Source of the DNA: Flavobacterium lacus
GTDB taxonomy: Bacteria; Bacteroidota; Bacteroidia; Flavobacteriales; Flavobacteriaceae
Assembly: GCF_003268815.1 (NCBI RefSeq)
Contig: NZ_QLSV01000015.1
Coordinates: 1 to 64,000 of the forward strand
Direction: 5' to 3'
Length of the DNA: 64,000 nt
In this document: piece after piece, positions 18,844 to 26,161 of the stretch
How positions within the stretch are numbered: position 1 is the first letter of the stretch
Layout of the letters: the number at the start of each line of letters is the position of its first letter
The notes under the pieces: model-generated
Told to the model about the DNA's origin: nothing
Database searches by the model: none
Seen by the model: the letters and a program-made list of their open reading frames with translations, nothing else
Program-made: the position numbers and the translations under genes

Positions 18844-19087
18844 AAAAAAGCGATAGTTTGGGGCCTATCGCTTTTTAGATTTTTTTGAGTATCCGATTAG
18901 TAGGTTAAGTCTTTGGGGGCTTACAAAAGGATGGTAATTTTTCGGTTTACTTTTCTTTCGTTCCTAGGTTACTCAGAAACTTCGGTAAGCTCACTAACTC
19001 GATGTAAAAGTAGTTTGGTTTTCAGATAATTAGTTACGGTTTACCGCAAACATTGTTGTGGTTTCTTTCCAATTTTAGTGTGGTTTC
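18844..19087 (-). ncRNA. Candidate small RNA unit C (diverged copy)
   Basis: This unit has the same layout as A and B with diverged sequence. It has two GTGGTTTC sites 22 bp apart (19058 and 19080), a box TACTTTTACATC (19012-19001), a body with CCATCCTTTTG and GCCCCC in place of the A/B core, and a terminator AAAAAGCGATAG/CTATCGCTTTTT (18876-18844). A long stem TTGAGTATCC/GGTTACTCAG can form; one pair is G:U only if the plus strand is the RNA. No ATG-started frame exists on the minus strand. Part of the body equals the 57-kb RNA 2 over ATTAGTAGGTTAAGT on the plus strand. Confidence 0.4.
19058..19087 (-). promoter_or_regulatory. Bipartite regulatory element of unit C
   Basis: GTGGTTTC occurs at 19058 and 19080 (minus strand GAAACCAC), a 22-bp period. 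Two half-sites two helical turns apart are typical of dimeric regulators such as LytTR proteins. Related pairs lie at 18231-18262, 18681-18712 and 22407-22429. Confidence 0.5.
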
Positions 19088-19095
19088 GTGCAATA

Positions 19096-19128
19096 AAAAA
19101 GGGTTGACTAAATCAACCCTTTGTTTTT
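19096..19128 (-). terminator. Terminator overlapping the end of the response regulator gene
   Basis: GGGTTGA and TCAACCC (19101-19119) form the stem, and TTTTTT follows on the minus strand. The stop codon of the response regulator lies inside the hairpin. Confidence 0.8.
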
Positions 19129-19773
19129 TGCTTCTGTAATCAGTTCGATATCGCTACTCCCTTTGACACCAAGAATCTCCTTAAGGTTAAGCTTTCGCTT
19201 TTCAATGGCACTTAACGAAAGTGGGACATAACTCGGTAAATCTTTGGTTTTTGTCCCTTTGGATAAATGATATAAAATCTGTTTATCAAACTCATCTACT
19301 TGCAAATTTTCATATTGTGATTGACTTACAAATTTTACAACGGTTTGACTGTAGTAATTGTCGTTATTGAGAATTTTATCAAATGCATTCAATAGTTCAT
19401 CAAAGGTTAAATCGTTCTTTATAATCAATCCGTTGGGATTGATTTCTTTAATGATTGTATTTATTTTAATTAATTCGGTGTGCATGGTGAGCAGAATAAT
19501 TTTGCAGTCAGGCATAAGCTTACGCAGTAATTTAGCCAAATCTTCGCCAGACATGATGCCTTTTTCTTCATAAGGCGGCATACTGATGTCTAAGAAAGCA
19601 ATATCAAACGCTTGGGTAGCCGTCGTAATGGTTTCATACGCCGTTTTACAATTGTTTGCTTGTGTGGTCGTATACTCAAACGAATTGGCACTGTAGCTTT
19701 TTAAAGCGTTTTTATAGGCTTCGATGATAAACGGATGATCATCAACAATAATGATTTGGTAATTTTTTGACAT
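19108..19773 (-). CDS. NarL/LuxR-type response regulator
   Basis: The 221-residue protein has a receiver domain (about 1-130) with Asp11/Asp12, phosphoacceptor Asp62 in AFLDISMP, a Thr in LLTMHT and a Lys in LIIKND. The C-terminal helix-turn-helix (about 155-221) contains ILYHLSKGTKTKDLPSYVPL and AIEKRKLNLKEILGV. The output helix is divergent from textbook NarL, as is common for regulators paired with HisKA_3 kinases in flavobacteria. It is probably the cognate partner of the TPR kinase just upstream. A terminator and a -7 box separate the two, so it can be expressed independently. The nearby bipartite elements are candidate targets. Confidence 0.9.
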   Translation of the reverse strand: MSKNYQIIIVDDHPFIIEAYKNALKSYSANSFEYTTTQANNCKTAYETITTATQAFDIAFLDISMPPYEEKGIMSGEDLAKLLRKLMPDCKIILLTMHTELIKINTIIKEINPNGLIIKNDLTFDELLNAFDKILNNDNYYSQTVVKFVSQSQYENLQVDEFDKQILYHLSKGTKTKDLPSYVPLSLSAIEKRKLNLKEILGVKGSSDIELITEAKNKGLI

Positions 19774-19813
19774 GATTTAGTTGCTTGGTTGTTTTTTGGT
19801 TGAAATTAACATT

Positions 19814-19821
19814 CAAATATA
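19814..19821 (-). promoter_or_regulatory. -7 box of the response regulator gene
   Basis: TATATTTG on the minus strand, 40 bp before the start codon and just after the kinase terminator. Confidence 0.55.
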
Positions 19822-19829
19822 AAAAAGAA

Positions 19830-19860
19830 AAAACACTTTTGTTAAATTCAAAAGTGTTTG
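19830..19860 (-). terminator. Terminator after the TPR histidine kinase gene
   Basis: AACACTTTTG and CAAAAGTGTT form a 10-bp stem, followed on the minus strand by TTTTCTTTTTT. Confidence 0.75.
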
Positions 19861-19870
19861 TTTATAAAAT

Positions 19871-21904
19871 TTATTTTTTAAACGGCAAATCAATGGTGAT
19901 AGTTGTCCCTTTGCCCGGTTTTGATTGTATATCAAAAGTACCTTTGCACGTTTCCACTCGTGAAGTGATATTTTGAAGTCCAATTCCTTTACTCTTCTTC
20001 GAAACATCAAAACCAACTCCGTCATCTAGAATGGTTACATGAAGGTGTTCGGCATCTTTTAACAAGTTAACTGAAACGTTCTTAGCCTTCGCATATTTAT
20101 TAATGTTTTGTAATGACTCCTGAATGATGCGGTAGAGATTAATTTTTAAATCATTATCCACCTTATCCCATATAATGGCTTGGTCTATTGCATATTTTAA
20201 ATCTGTTTGCTCGGAAAGATTTTTTTGTTCTTCTAACAAATTGGTTAAAATCGCTACAAAATTATTGATTAACGCAAACTTTTCACGACTCAGTTCGTGC
20301 GAAATTTCGCGTATATCTTGTTCAATAAACTTGAGTTCTGAGATATAATGGTCTCTACCGGCGATGGCTAGTTCATCCCCTTTTTTGTTTAAGCTGTCCA
20401 AATTTAGCCTTGCTCCAAACAAACGCCCTAAAACGCCATCGTGTAATTCCTGACCGATGCGTTGTTTTTCTTTAATAACAACCTCGTCTAACTTTTTCTG
20501 TTGACTTAACATCAAGCTATAAATTTCTTCATTCGCTTTTTGTTGTTGCTCACGCAAGCGAAAATACTTATTTCTGCTTCGTTGGTCACGAATAATATAT
20601 AGTAATACAATTATAAAAAAAGCGAGTAAAGCAAAAAGAATGATGTTTCTATTTTGAAGTGCTAATTGCTCTTTTTGTCTTTTGAACTCATCGGTTTCGT
20701 ATTCTATTCGGGCGAATTTTTCCGAAACTTTACGTTCGGCTTGCAGGAGGCTGTCGCTTAAATTTATATGTTCTTTTGAATAGGAATTTATATTTTCAGT
20801 ATCAATCTTTAACAAAATATCAACGGCTTCCAATTGTAGGTTTAAAATACGAGTTTCTTTTGCCAATTTATAGGCATCATTTGCATAAGTTAACGCACTA
20901 TCTTTCAATTCTACAATATTAAAATACTCTGCTAGTGCAATTTGACTTTCGACAATACCAGGTAAAAGTTTTAATTCTTTTCTAATAGAAAAAGATTCAT
21001 GAAAATCGTCTGAAACATTTTGCAATCGTTTTAGCCCTAAATTAGATTTCCCTCTAAGTGTTAACAAAGTAGCATAAAGCCCAGGGTGTTCTTCTTTTAA
21101 TTTAGGTTCGTTTAAACCTTGTTTAATATATTCTAGTGCAGGTTCAAAATTTTGAGCCTTTAAATTCACTAAAGCTAAATTGCTTAATGAAATTGCCTTT
21201 GTCTGAAATTGACCATAATTTTCTAAATTTTCTTTAGAAGCTATATCATAAGATTTTTTAAAATATTCTTCAGCTTTGTCATAATCTTTAATCCCATTAC
21301 ATGTTAAACCTAGAAGTGTATAAGATTCGAATAAAAGTCCTGGATTTTTTTCAAGTCTCAAATAATTTAAAGCATTCACAGCTGATTTTTCACTACCTAT
21401 ATAATCTCTTTCATTATATTTGGCAATAGCCATTTTTAAATTGGCTTTCCCTACTCCTAAATTATCTTTCCTTTTGAGATAAATTTTTTCTGCCTGATGA
21501 AAATAAATTACCGCACTATCCATAGCTAAATTTTTAGTATGGTACTCACCGAGATAAGTATAAGCTCTCGCTAAGTTGAGAGAGTCATTTAAATTTATGG
21601 CAACATCAATCATTTCAAGATTGATTTTTTTAAACAAATCGCTTTTCCCTATATTATCATAAGAAAAAGCGACATAAAAATTATTTAAAATGTAGGTTGA
21701 ATCAATTTTCGTTTGCTTTAACAAACGTTGAGCATTCAAAGTATTTCTTTCAATTTCATCATTTGACGAAGAAAAGTCAAATGCTTTTTTTAAATAGAAG
21801 TCAATACTATCTTTTTTAATATTTGAATTTAAGTTAGAATCTTTCTTGTCAGAACAACTAAAAAAGAAAAAAACTAATAATATAAGTATAAAAAAAACTC
21901 TCAT
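19871..21904 (-). CDS. TPR-domain sensor histidine kinase (HisKA_3 type)
   Basis: The 677-residue protein starts with a hydrophobic signal ending FFFFSC, a possible lipidation site. A region of about 380 residues made of TPR-like helical pairs follows, for example ARAYTYLGEYHTKN and AEEYFKKSYDIASKENLENYG. Next come one membrane helix (about 417-438, ILFALLAFFIIVLLYII), a coiled segment, a HisKA_3 dimerisation domain with phosphoacceptor His in IGQELHDGVLGRLFG (near 484), and an HATPase domain (GVGFDVSKKSKGIGLQNI, GKGTTITI). The TPR part should lie in the periplasm. TPR domains often bind peptides. The gene for a secreted repeat peptide ends 58 bp upstream, so the peptide is a plausible ligand; this is inference. 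Confidence 0.92.
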   Translation of the reverse strand: MRVFFILILLVFFFFSCSDKKDSNLNSNIKKDSIDFYLKKAFDFSSSNDEIERNTLNAQRLLKQTKIDSTYILNNFYVAFSYDNIGKSDLFKKINLEMIDVAINLNDSLNLARAYTYLGEYHTKNLAMDSAVIYFHQAEKIYLKRKDNLGVGKANLKMAIAKYNERDYIGSEKSAVNALNYLRLEKNPGLLFESYTLLGLTCNGIKDYDKAEEYFKKSYDIASKENLENYGQFQTKAISLSNLALVNLKAQNFEPALEYIKQGLNEPKLKEEHPGLYATLLTLRGKSNLGLKRLQNVSDDFHESFSIRKELKLLPGIVESQIALAEYFNIVELKDSALTYANDAYKLAKETRILNLQLEAVDILLKIDTENINSYSKEHINLSDSLLQAERKVSEKFARIEYETDEFKRQKEQLALQNRNIILFALLAFFIIVLLYIIRDQRSRNKYFRLREQQQKANEEIYSLMLSQQKKLDEVVIKEKQRIGQELHDGVLGRLFGARLNLDSLNKKGDELAIAGRDHYISELKFIEQDIREISHELSREKFALINNFVAILTNLLEEQKNLSEQTDLKYAIDQAIIWDKVDNDLKINLYRIIQESLQNINKYAKAKNVSVNLLKDAEHLHVTILDDGVGFDVSKKSKGIGLQNITSRVETCKGTFDIQSKPGKGTTITIDLPFKK

Positions 21905-21931
21905 TACATTAATGTTTAATCAAATGTAATG
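21902..21931 (-). promoter_or_regulatory. -7 box and dyad covering the kinase start codon
   Basis: TACATTTG (21928-21921) is a -7 box. CATTACATT and AATGTAATG (21931-21902) form a 9-bp inverted repeat that includes the kinase ATG, and a run of eight T follows inside the first codons. It may be an operator, a weak attenuator for read-through from the peptide gene, or a hairpin hiding the start codon. Confidence 0.4.
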
Positions 21932-21962
21932 AAAGTTTTTTAATCTATATAAAAATTATCTA

Positions 21963-22226
21963 CTAGGTGATAATCATTCCTCTTTTTGCTCCACCAATAG
22001 TTCCATCTGAAGTCTCATATGTAATAATCATTCCTCTTTTTGCTCCTCCAATAGTTCCATCAGAAGTTTCATAAGTAATAATCATACCTCTTTTTGCTCC
22101 GCCAATGGTTCCATCACTTGTTTCAGTCAAGACTGATTCGTTTGCTATTGTATTATTACTCGAAATGTCCGTAGAAGAAACAGAAGCGAACATAAAAAGT
22201 CCTAATAATGCGAATAAAGTTTTCAT
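21963..22226 (-). CDS. Secreted precursor with three identical 18-residue peptide repeats
   Basis: The 87-residue product has a signal peptide (about 1-18, MKTLFALLGLFMFASVSS), a short linker (to about residue 33) and three head-to-tail copies of ETSDGTIGGAKRGMIITY, the last ending at Thr before the stop. The copies are identical in protein, but their codons differ at several positions, all synonymous, so the peptide itself is under selection. A dibasic KR and a GG occur in each unit and could be processing sites. I recognise no family. The gene sits directly upstream of a periplasmic-TPR histidine kinase on the same strand and shares its control element with three non-coding units. A multi-copy signalling-peptide precursor is the favoured guess; a small surface or repeat protein is the alternative. 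Confidence 0.75.
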   Translation of the reverse strand: MKTLFALLGLFMFASVSSTDISSNNTIANESVLTETSDGTIGGAKRGMIITYETSDGTIGGAKRGMIITYETSDGTIGGAKRGMIIT

Positions 22227-22227
22227 A

Positions 22228-22331
22228 ATGTTGTGATATTAAGTTATAAGTTGAATTTCGTTTTAGTTGTGTGAACGCTTGACACAATATCTGTTGTCAT
22301 GTAAATGCACCACGTGGATACAAACATTCAC
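22228..22331 (-). other. Long leader of the repeat-peptide gene
   Basis: About 100 nt lie between the promoter-like box and the start codon. They contain the palindrome CCACGTGG (22310-22317) and the dyad TGACA...TGTCA (around 22280-22299), so the leader can fold. No upstream reading frame of note. Confidence 0.35.
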
Positions 22332-22429
22332 GGTGTAAAAGTATAGTGCATATTTCCTACAGCCAACAAAATCAAGGGGCGAATGGTAGAATACATTCGT
22401 TTCAGTGTGGATTAACTTCAATTTTTGGT
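22332..22429 (-). promoter_or_regulatory. Promoter-like box and bipartite element of the repeat-peptide gene
   Basis: On the minus strand TACTTTTACACC (22343-22332) matches the box of unit C (TACTTTTACATC) and of A/B (TATCTTTACATC). Upstream, 22429-22405 contains TTCACCAAAAATTG and AATCCACA. These align without gaps to the CACACTAAAATTGG and AAACCACA half-sites of unit C. The element-box distance is about 17 bp longer here than in the RNA units. Confidence 0.5.
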
Positions 22430-22442
22430 GAAATAACCTGTC

Positions 22443-23555
22443 TTAGATGTCTTTGAATTCTGAGCCTGCTAATTGGGCTATAATTTGCTCTACATTGTCC
22501 TTGTAGCTCTTAGAAAACGGGAGTTGCGTCTTCGCGTTTTTAATGTAGCAAACCGTATTTCCGGTATGAATTCGGGAAACGTAGTTTTTATTCACAATAT
22601 AACTATTGTGTATTCTGAAGAAATAAGAAGGTAGATTTTCTTCAAAGTATTTTAAGGTTTTGAAAGCGGTAATTACTTCGCTGTTATTTAAGGTTATATC
22701 GGTAGAATTGTTATCGGCTTTCAAAAAAGCAATTTCGTCTAATTCTAAAAAGCGATAATCACCGTAGGATTTTATACAGATTAAATTGCGATGGACTTCA
22801 TCATTTGCCACAATCGTTTTTGGAGAATCAAAGGTGATGTTTTTGATTTCTGAAAGAATAGGCTCTAAATCAACCGTAGTATTTCCCTTAGGAAAAGATT
22901 CTTGGAGCGTTGCAATTAGTTGCGCAGTAATGGCCTCTGAATCAAACGTTGGTTTCTGAAAATTGGCTATTTCTAAAATAGCTTCTTTTAAACTCGATAA
23001 TTCTGTTTTCAGCAGCGTAATTAATTCCTCATTCACCGAATTAACTTGAACATGCTCCGGCTGAATCGAAATTAATTCTTTAGCCAAATTATCTCCCTCC
23101 TGAACTTCAGGCGTTGGTTCAACAATTTTGAAATCAGTTATTTTTCTTGGCTCCGGATTTAAACGAATTACTGGGACATCATTATTTTTTTCAAACCGCA
23201 ACAAGGCTTTGCGAACATCACTCGATGAAAAAGGTTTTACTAAAAAATCCAACACATCATACTTCACCGCTTCAAACGCTTTGCTTGTATCGTGTGAAAT
23301 GGCAATAATTTTTGGGATTTTCTTTAAAAAACGGTGCAATTCATTAATCAACAACAAAGAAAGATTAGAAGAAGCAGAAAGCGGATTGATTTCTAAAAAA
23401 ACAAAATCGGGTTGATATTCTAAAATGGCATTTAATCCGTCCTCATAATTCGTTGCAGTGGCCATAAGCTGAAAATTTGAAAATCCTTCCATTACGGACT
23501 GGATTTTCAAAATGCTTTTGCTGTCATCGTCAAGAATGAGGTAAGAGTGCATCAT
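22443..23555 (-). CDS. LytTR-family regulator with an altered receiver domain
   Basis: The 370-residue protein has an N-terminal receiver domain (about 4-120) and a C-terminal LytTR DNA-binding domain (about 265-365; ICIKSYGDYRFLELDEIAFL, FFRIHNSYIVNKNYVSRI). In the receiver, the acidic pocket (Asp9-11), Ser87 and Lys107 are present. The phosphoacceptor position is Glu55 in DFVFLEINPL, where Asp is normal. Asp-to-Glu changes can mimic the phosphorylated state, so it may be constitutively active or respond differently. A linker of about 140 residues joins the domains. No kinase is fused or immediately adjacent. It lies upstream of the repeat-peptide gene on the same strand and is a candidate binder of the bipartite elements. 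Confidence 0.9.
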   Translation of the reverse strand: MMHSYLILDDDSKSILKIQSVMEGFSNFQLMATATNYEDGLNAILEYQPDFVFLEINPLSASSNLSLLLINELHRFLKKIPKIIAISHDTSKAFEAVKYDVLDFLVKPFSSSDVRKALLRFEKNNDVPVIRLNPEPRKITDFKIVEPTPEVQEGDNLAKELISIQPEHVQVNSVNEELITLLKTELSSLKEAILEIANFQKPTFDSEAITAQLIATLQESFPKGNTTVDLEPILSEIKNITFDSPKTIVANDEVHRNLICIKSYGDYRFLELDEIAFLKADNNSTDITLNNSEVITAFKTLKYFEENLPSYFFRIHNSYIVNKNYVSRIHTGNTVCYIKNAKTQLPFSKSYKDNVEQIIAQLAGSEFKDI

Positions 23556-23816
23556 AAACCTACAAAATCTTTTGAATAGAAATAATGGAAATACATTCCA
23601 GCTTTTTCGTTAAAAAATTAAATTGTAGGTTATTTGTGTAAAAAATTGGGGCATTCTACACGAATTTAAACGGTAATAAAGGTTTATTCAATTTCTTTCC
23701 TAAACCTATAACCATTAACAAACTTAAGTTAAAAAACACGGTTAAAAAAGTATATCTCAAGGCTTTCGATAACACGCAAAAATTACCGTTAAAAAACTTG
23801 TAATATCTGAAAGTTT
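23556..23816. other. Divergent intergenic region
   Basis: This is the region between the LytTR gene and arsR. AT-rich, with CACGGTTAAAAAAGTATA near 23735 weakly resembling the box before the peptide gene. No gene or clear TAnnTTTG box was found. Confidence 0.3.
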
Positions 23817-23832
23817 ATCGTAATATTACGAT
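23817..23832. promoter_or_regulatory. Perfect 16-bp palindromic operator before arsR
   Basis: ATCGTAATATTACGAT is its own reverse complement and ends at the base before the arsR ATG. ArsR/SmtB repressors bind such AT-rich dyads at their own promoters, so autoregulation is expected. Transcription must begin very close to the start codon. Confidence 0.8.
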
Positions 23833-24162
23833 ATGGGAATAACGAAAACAAAAGGCTTCTCTACTGAGACCACTGAAATGGCTGAAATACTGAAAGCAGT
23901 CGGGCATCCTGCTCGCATAGCCATCTTGAAATTACTTAGCAACATGATGTCATGTGCGTGTGGGGAAATTGTAGAACTGCTTCCGCTGGCACAATCCACT
24001 GTTTCTAGGCATTTAGCTGAACTTAAAAAAGTGGATTTAATCAAAGGGAGCAGCAACGGAAATACAGTTTCTTATTCTTTAAATCCGGAAACGTGGAAAA
24101 AAGTAAAGAATTTTATAAAACTAATTAGCAAACCCGATGGCAGACCTTTTGATTGTTGTTAA
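23833..24162 (+). CDS. ArsR/SmtB-family metalloregulator
   Basis: The 109-residue protein is a winged-helix repressor with ILKAVGHPARIAILKLL, the recognition helix region LPLAQSTVSRHLAELKK and a wing SSNGNTVSYSLNPE. Cysteines in MMSCACGEI and a C-terminal DCC could bind arsenite, antimonite or a heavy metal. The perfect palindrome abutting the ATG is its likely operator. No arsenic or metal transport gene follows; the next gene is the convergent glyS, so its regulon is probably elsewhere or just itself. Confidence 0.88.
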   Translation: MGITKTKGFSTETTEMAEILKAVGHPARIAILKLLSNMMSCACGEIVELLPLAQSTVSRHLAELKKVDLIKGSSNGNTVSYSLNPETWKKVKNFIKLISKPDGRPFDCC

Positions 24163-24220
24163 AAAAAATTGAAGCACTCTAAATTTGAAATAAATCATTT
24201 GTTTCCGACTTAGCATAATA

Positions 24221-24254
24221 AAAAATCCCAAATTCGAGTGAGTTTGGGATTTTT
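24221..24254. terminator. Bidirectional terminator between arsR and glyS
   Basis: AAAAATCCCAAA and TTTGGGATTTTT form a strong stem with T runs on both strands. Confidence 0.85.
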
Positions 24255-24268
24255 AATAGTATCAAAAA

Positions 24269-25810
24269 TTACATTTTCATCAACCAATTTCGCATCGAAA
24301 CTTCATTTGCGATAATCTCTCTCAATTCAGCAATTTTTACGCGATCTTGTTTCATGGAGTCGCGATGACGAATGGTCACCGTTTCATCTTCTGCAGTTTG
24401 ATGGTCAACCGTGATACAAAACGGAGTTCCTAAGGCGTCTTGTCTTCTGTAACGACGACCTACAGCATCTTTTTCATCATACGCCACGTTGAAATCCCAT
24501 TTCAATTCTTCAACAATTTTACGGGCAATTTCCGGTAAACCGTCTTTCTTTACCAATGGTAAAATGGCTGCTTTTGTTGGTGCTAAAACCGATGGCAAAC
24601 GCAAAACTGTTCGAATTGAACCATCTTCCAACGTTTCTTCTTGTAAGGAATTAGCGAAAACAGCTAAAAACATACGGTCTAAACCAACTGAAGTTTCTAC
24701 TACATACGGAACATAGTTTTTATTTTCCTCCGTATCAAAATATTGCAATTTCTTGCCTGAATATTGCTCGTGAGCTTTCAAATCGAAGTCGGTTCTGGAG
24801 TGGATCCCTTCCAATTCTTTGAATCCGAATGGAAAATTAAATTCGATATCCGCCGCTGCATTAGCATAATGAGCTAATTTTTCATGGTCGTGAAAACGGT
24901 AATTTTCTCGCCCTAAACCAAGGGATAAATGCCATTTTAAACGAGTTTCTTTCCAGTATTCATACCATTTCATCTCTTCGCCAGGTTTCACGAAAAATTG
25001 CATTTCCATTTGTTCAAATTCACGCATACGGAAAATGAATTGACGAGCGACAATTTCGTTTCTGAAGGCTTTTCCGGTTTGAGCAATTCCAAACGGAATC
25101 TTCATTCTACCCGATTTTTGTACGTTTAAGAAATTCACAAAAATTCCTTGAGCTGTTTCCGGACGCAAATACAAATCCATGGAAGAATCGGCAGAAGCTC
25201 CAATTTTTGTCCCAAACATCAAGTTAAACTGACGTACTTCGGTCCAATTTCGTGAACCGGATTCCGGACAAGCAATTTCTAATTCTTCAATTAAAGCCTT
25301 TACATCAGCCAAATCTTCATTGCCTAACGAACGAGCCATTCTTTCCAAAATTTCACGTTGTTTGGCTTTGTATTCCATTACACGCGGATTGGTGGTCACA
25401 TATTGAGCCTCGTCAAATGCATCCCCAAAACGTTCTTTGGCTTTATCGATTTCTTTTTGTGCTTTTTGGTTCAATTTTTCGGCATAGTCCTCAATTAAAA
25501 CGTCGGCACGGTATCTTTTTTTCGAATCTTTGTTGTCAATCAATGGATCATTAAACGCATCCACGTGTCCGGAAGCCTTCCAAGTAGTTGGATGCATAAA
25601 AATCGCCGCGTCAATTCCTACGATATTTTCATGCATTTGCACCATCGATTTCCACCAATATTCTCTAATGTTTTTCTTTAATTCTGCTCCGTTTTGAGCA
25701 TAATCATACACGGCACTCAGACCGTCATAAATTTCACTGGACGGAAAAATGAATCCGTACTCTTTTGCATGTGAAATTACATTCTTAAAATTATCTTCTT
25801 GTTTCGCCAT
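24269..25810 (-). CDS. glyS: Glycyl-tRNA synthetase (single-chain, dimeric type)
   Basis: The 513-residue class II synthetase charges tRNA-Gly. It carries motif 1 around WWKSMVQMHENIVGIDA, motif 2 FRNEIVARQFIFRMREFEQMEMQ, and motif 3 VETSVGLDRMFLAV. The C-terminal anticodon-binding domain starts near LAPTKAAILPL. The length and motifs are those of the eukaryote/archaea-like alpha2 GlyRS used by Bacteroidota, not the alpha2beta2 enzyme of E. coli. A -7 box lies 8 bp before the ATG, so the leader should be very short. Confidence 0.96.
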   Translation of the reverse strand: MAKQEDNFKNVISHAKEYGFIFPSSEIYDGLSAVYDYAQNGAELKKNIREYWWKSMVQMHENIVGIDAAIFMHPTTWKASGHVDAFNDPLIDNKDSKKRYRADVLIEDYAEKLNQKAQKEIDKAKERFGDAFDEAQYVTTNPRVMEYKAKQREILERMARSLGNEDLADVKALIEELEIACPESGSRNWTEVRQFNLMFGTKIGASADSSMDLYLRPETAQGIFVNFLNVQKSGRMKIPFGIAQTGKAFRNEIVARQFIFRMREFEQMEMQFFVKPGEEMKWYEYWKETRLKWHLSLGLGRENYRFHDHEKLAHYANAAADIEFNFPFGFKELEGIHSRTDFDLKAHEQYSGKKLQYFDTEENKNYVPYVVETSVGLDRMFLAVFANSLQEETLEDGSIRTVLRLPSVLAPTKAAILPLVKKDGLPEIARKIVEELKWDFNVAYDEKDAVGRRYRRQDALGTPFCITVDHQTAEDETVTIRHRDSMKQDRVKIAELREIIANEVSMRNWLMKM

Positions 25811-25817
25811 AATGGTG

Positions 25818-25825
25818 CAAAAATA
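25818..25825 (-). promoter_or_regulatory. -7 box of glyS
   Basis: TATTTTTG on the minus strand ends 7 bp before the glyS ATG, predicting an almost leaderless mRNA. Confidence 0.55.
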
Positions 25826-26085
25826 TAAAAACTGACCGTATAAATCAGAAAATTAAAATAAATGAACTAGAAAAAATTGATAACCGATTAAAAATCAAAT
25901 TGATTATAAAACTTCGAAAAGTTACTACTGCAATGCTAGATTCAATAATAACCTAAATAAAAGCTTACTAAATACCTCTATTTTTCTATAATTGGCTTGA
26001 TTAGCTGCAGTGATACAACTAAAAATATTCATTTTGATCAACATTACAATTGTGTTAATACCGATCAACTTTTGTCACGAATTTG
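25826..26085. other. Intergenic region without a recognised gene
   Basis: AT-rich DNA between divergent genes with no convincing reading frame or hairpin; only the two flanking promoters are recognisable. Confidence 0.4.
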
Positions 26086-26117
26086 TTTGGATTTATTATA
26101 AAAAAACCCTACCTTTA
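26086..26117 (+). promoter_or_regulatory. Promoter of the lipoprotein gene at 26162
   Basis: TTTG (26086-26089), 20 bp, then TACCTTTA (26110-26117) fit the -33/-7 pattern of flavobacteria. The predicted start near 26124 leaves the ATG at 26162 as the sensible start codon. Confidence 0.5.
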
Positions 26118-26161
26118 ATAAGGAATATTTGATGTTTTATAAAAATTTAAATACATTTATT

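Noticed and set aside
22407-22429. A canonical LytTR site upstream of the peptide gene
   Set aside because: The half-sites are not the classical LytTR consensus, and in this copy the GG-to-GG period is 18 bp when counted directly. Only the alignment to the other elements supports it, so it is reported as a shared element, not as a proven LytTR site.
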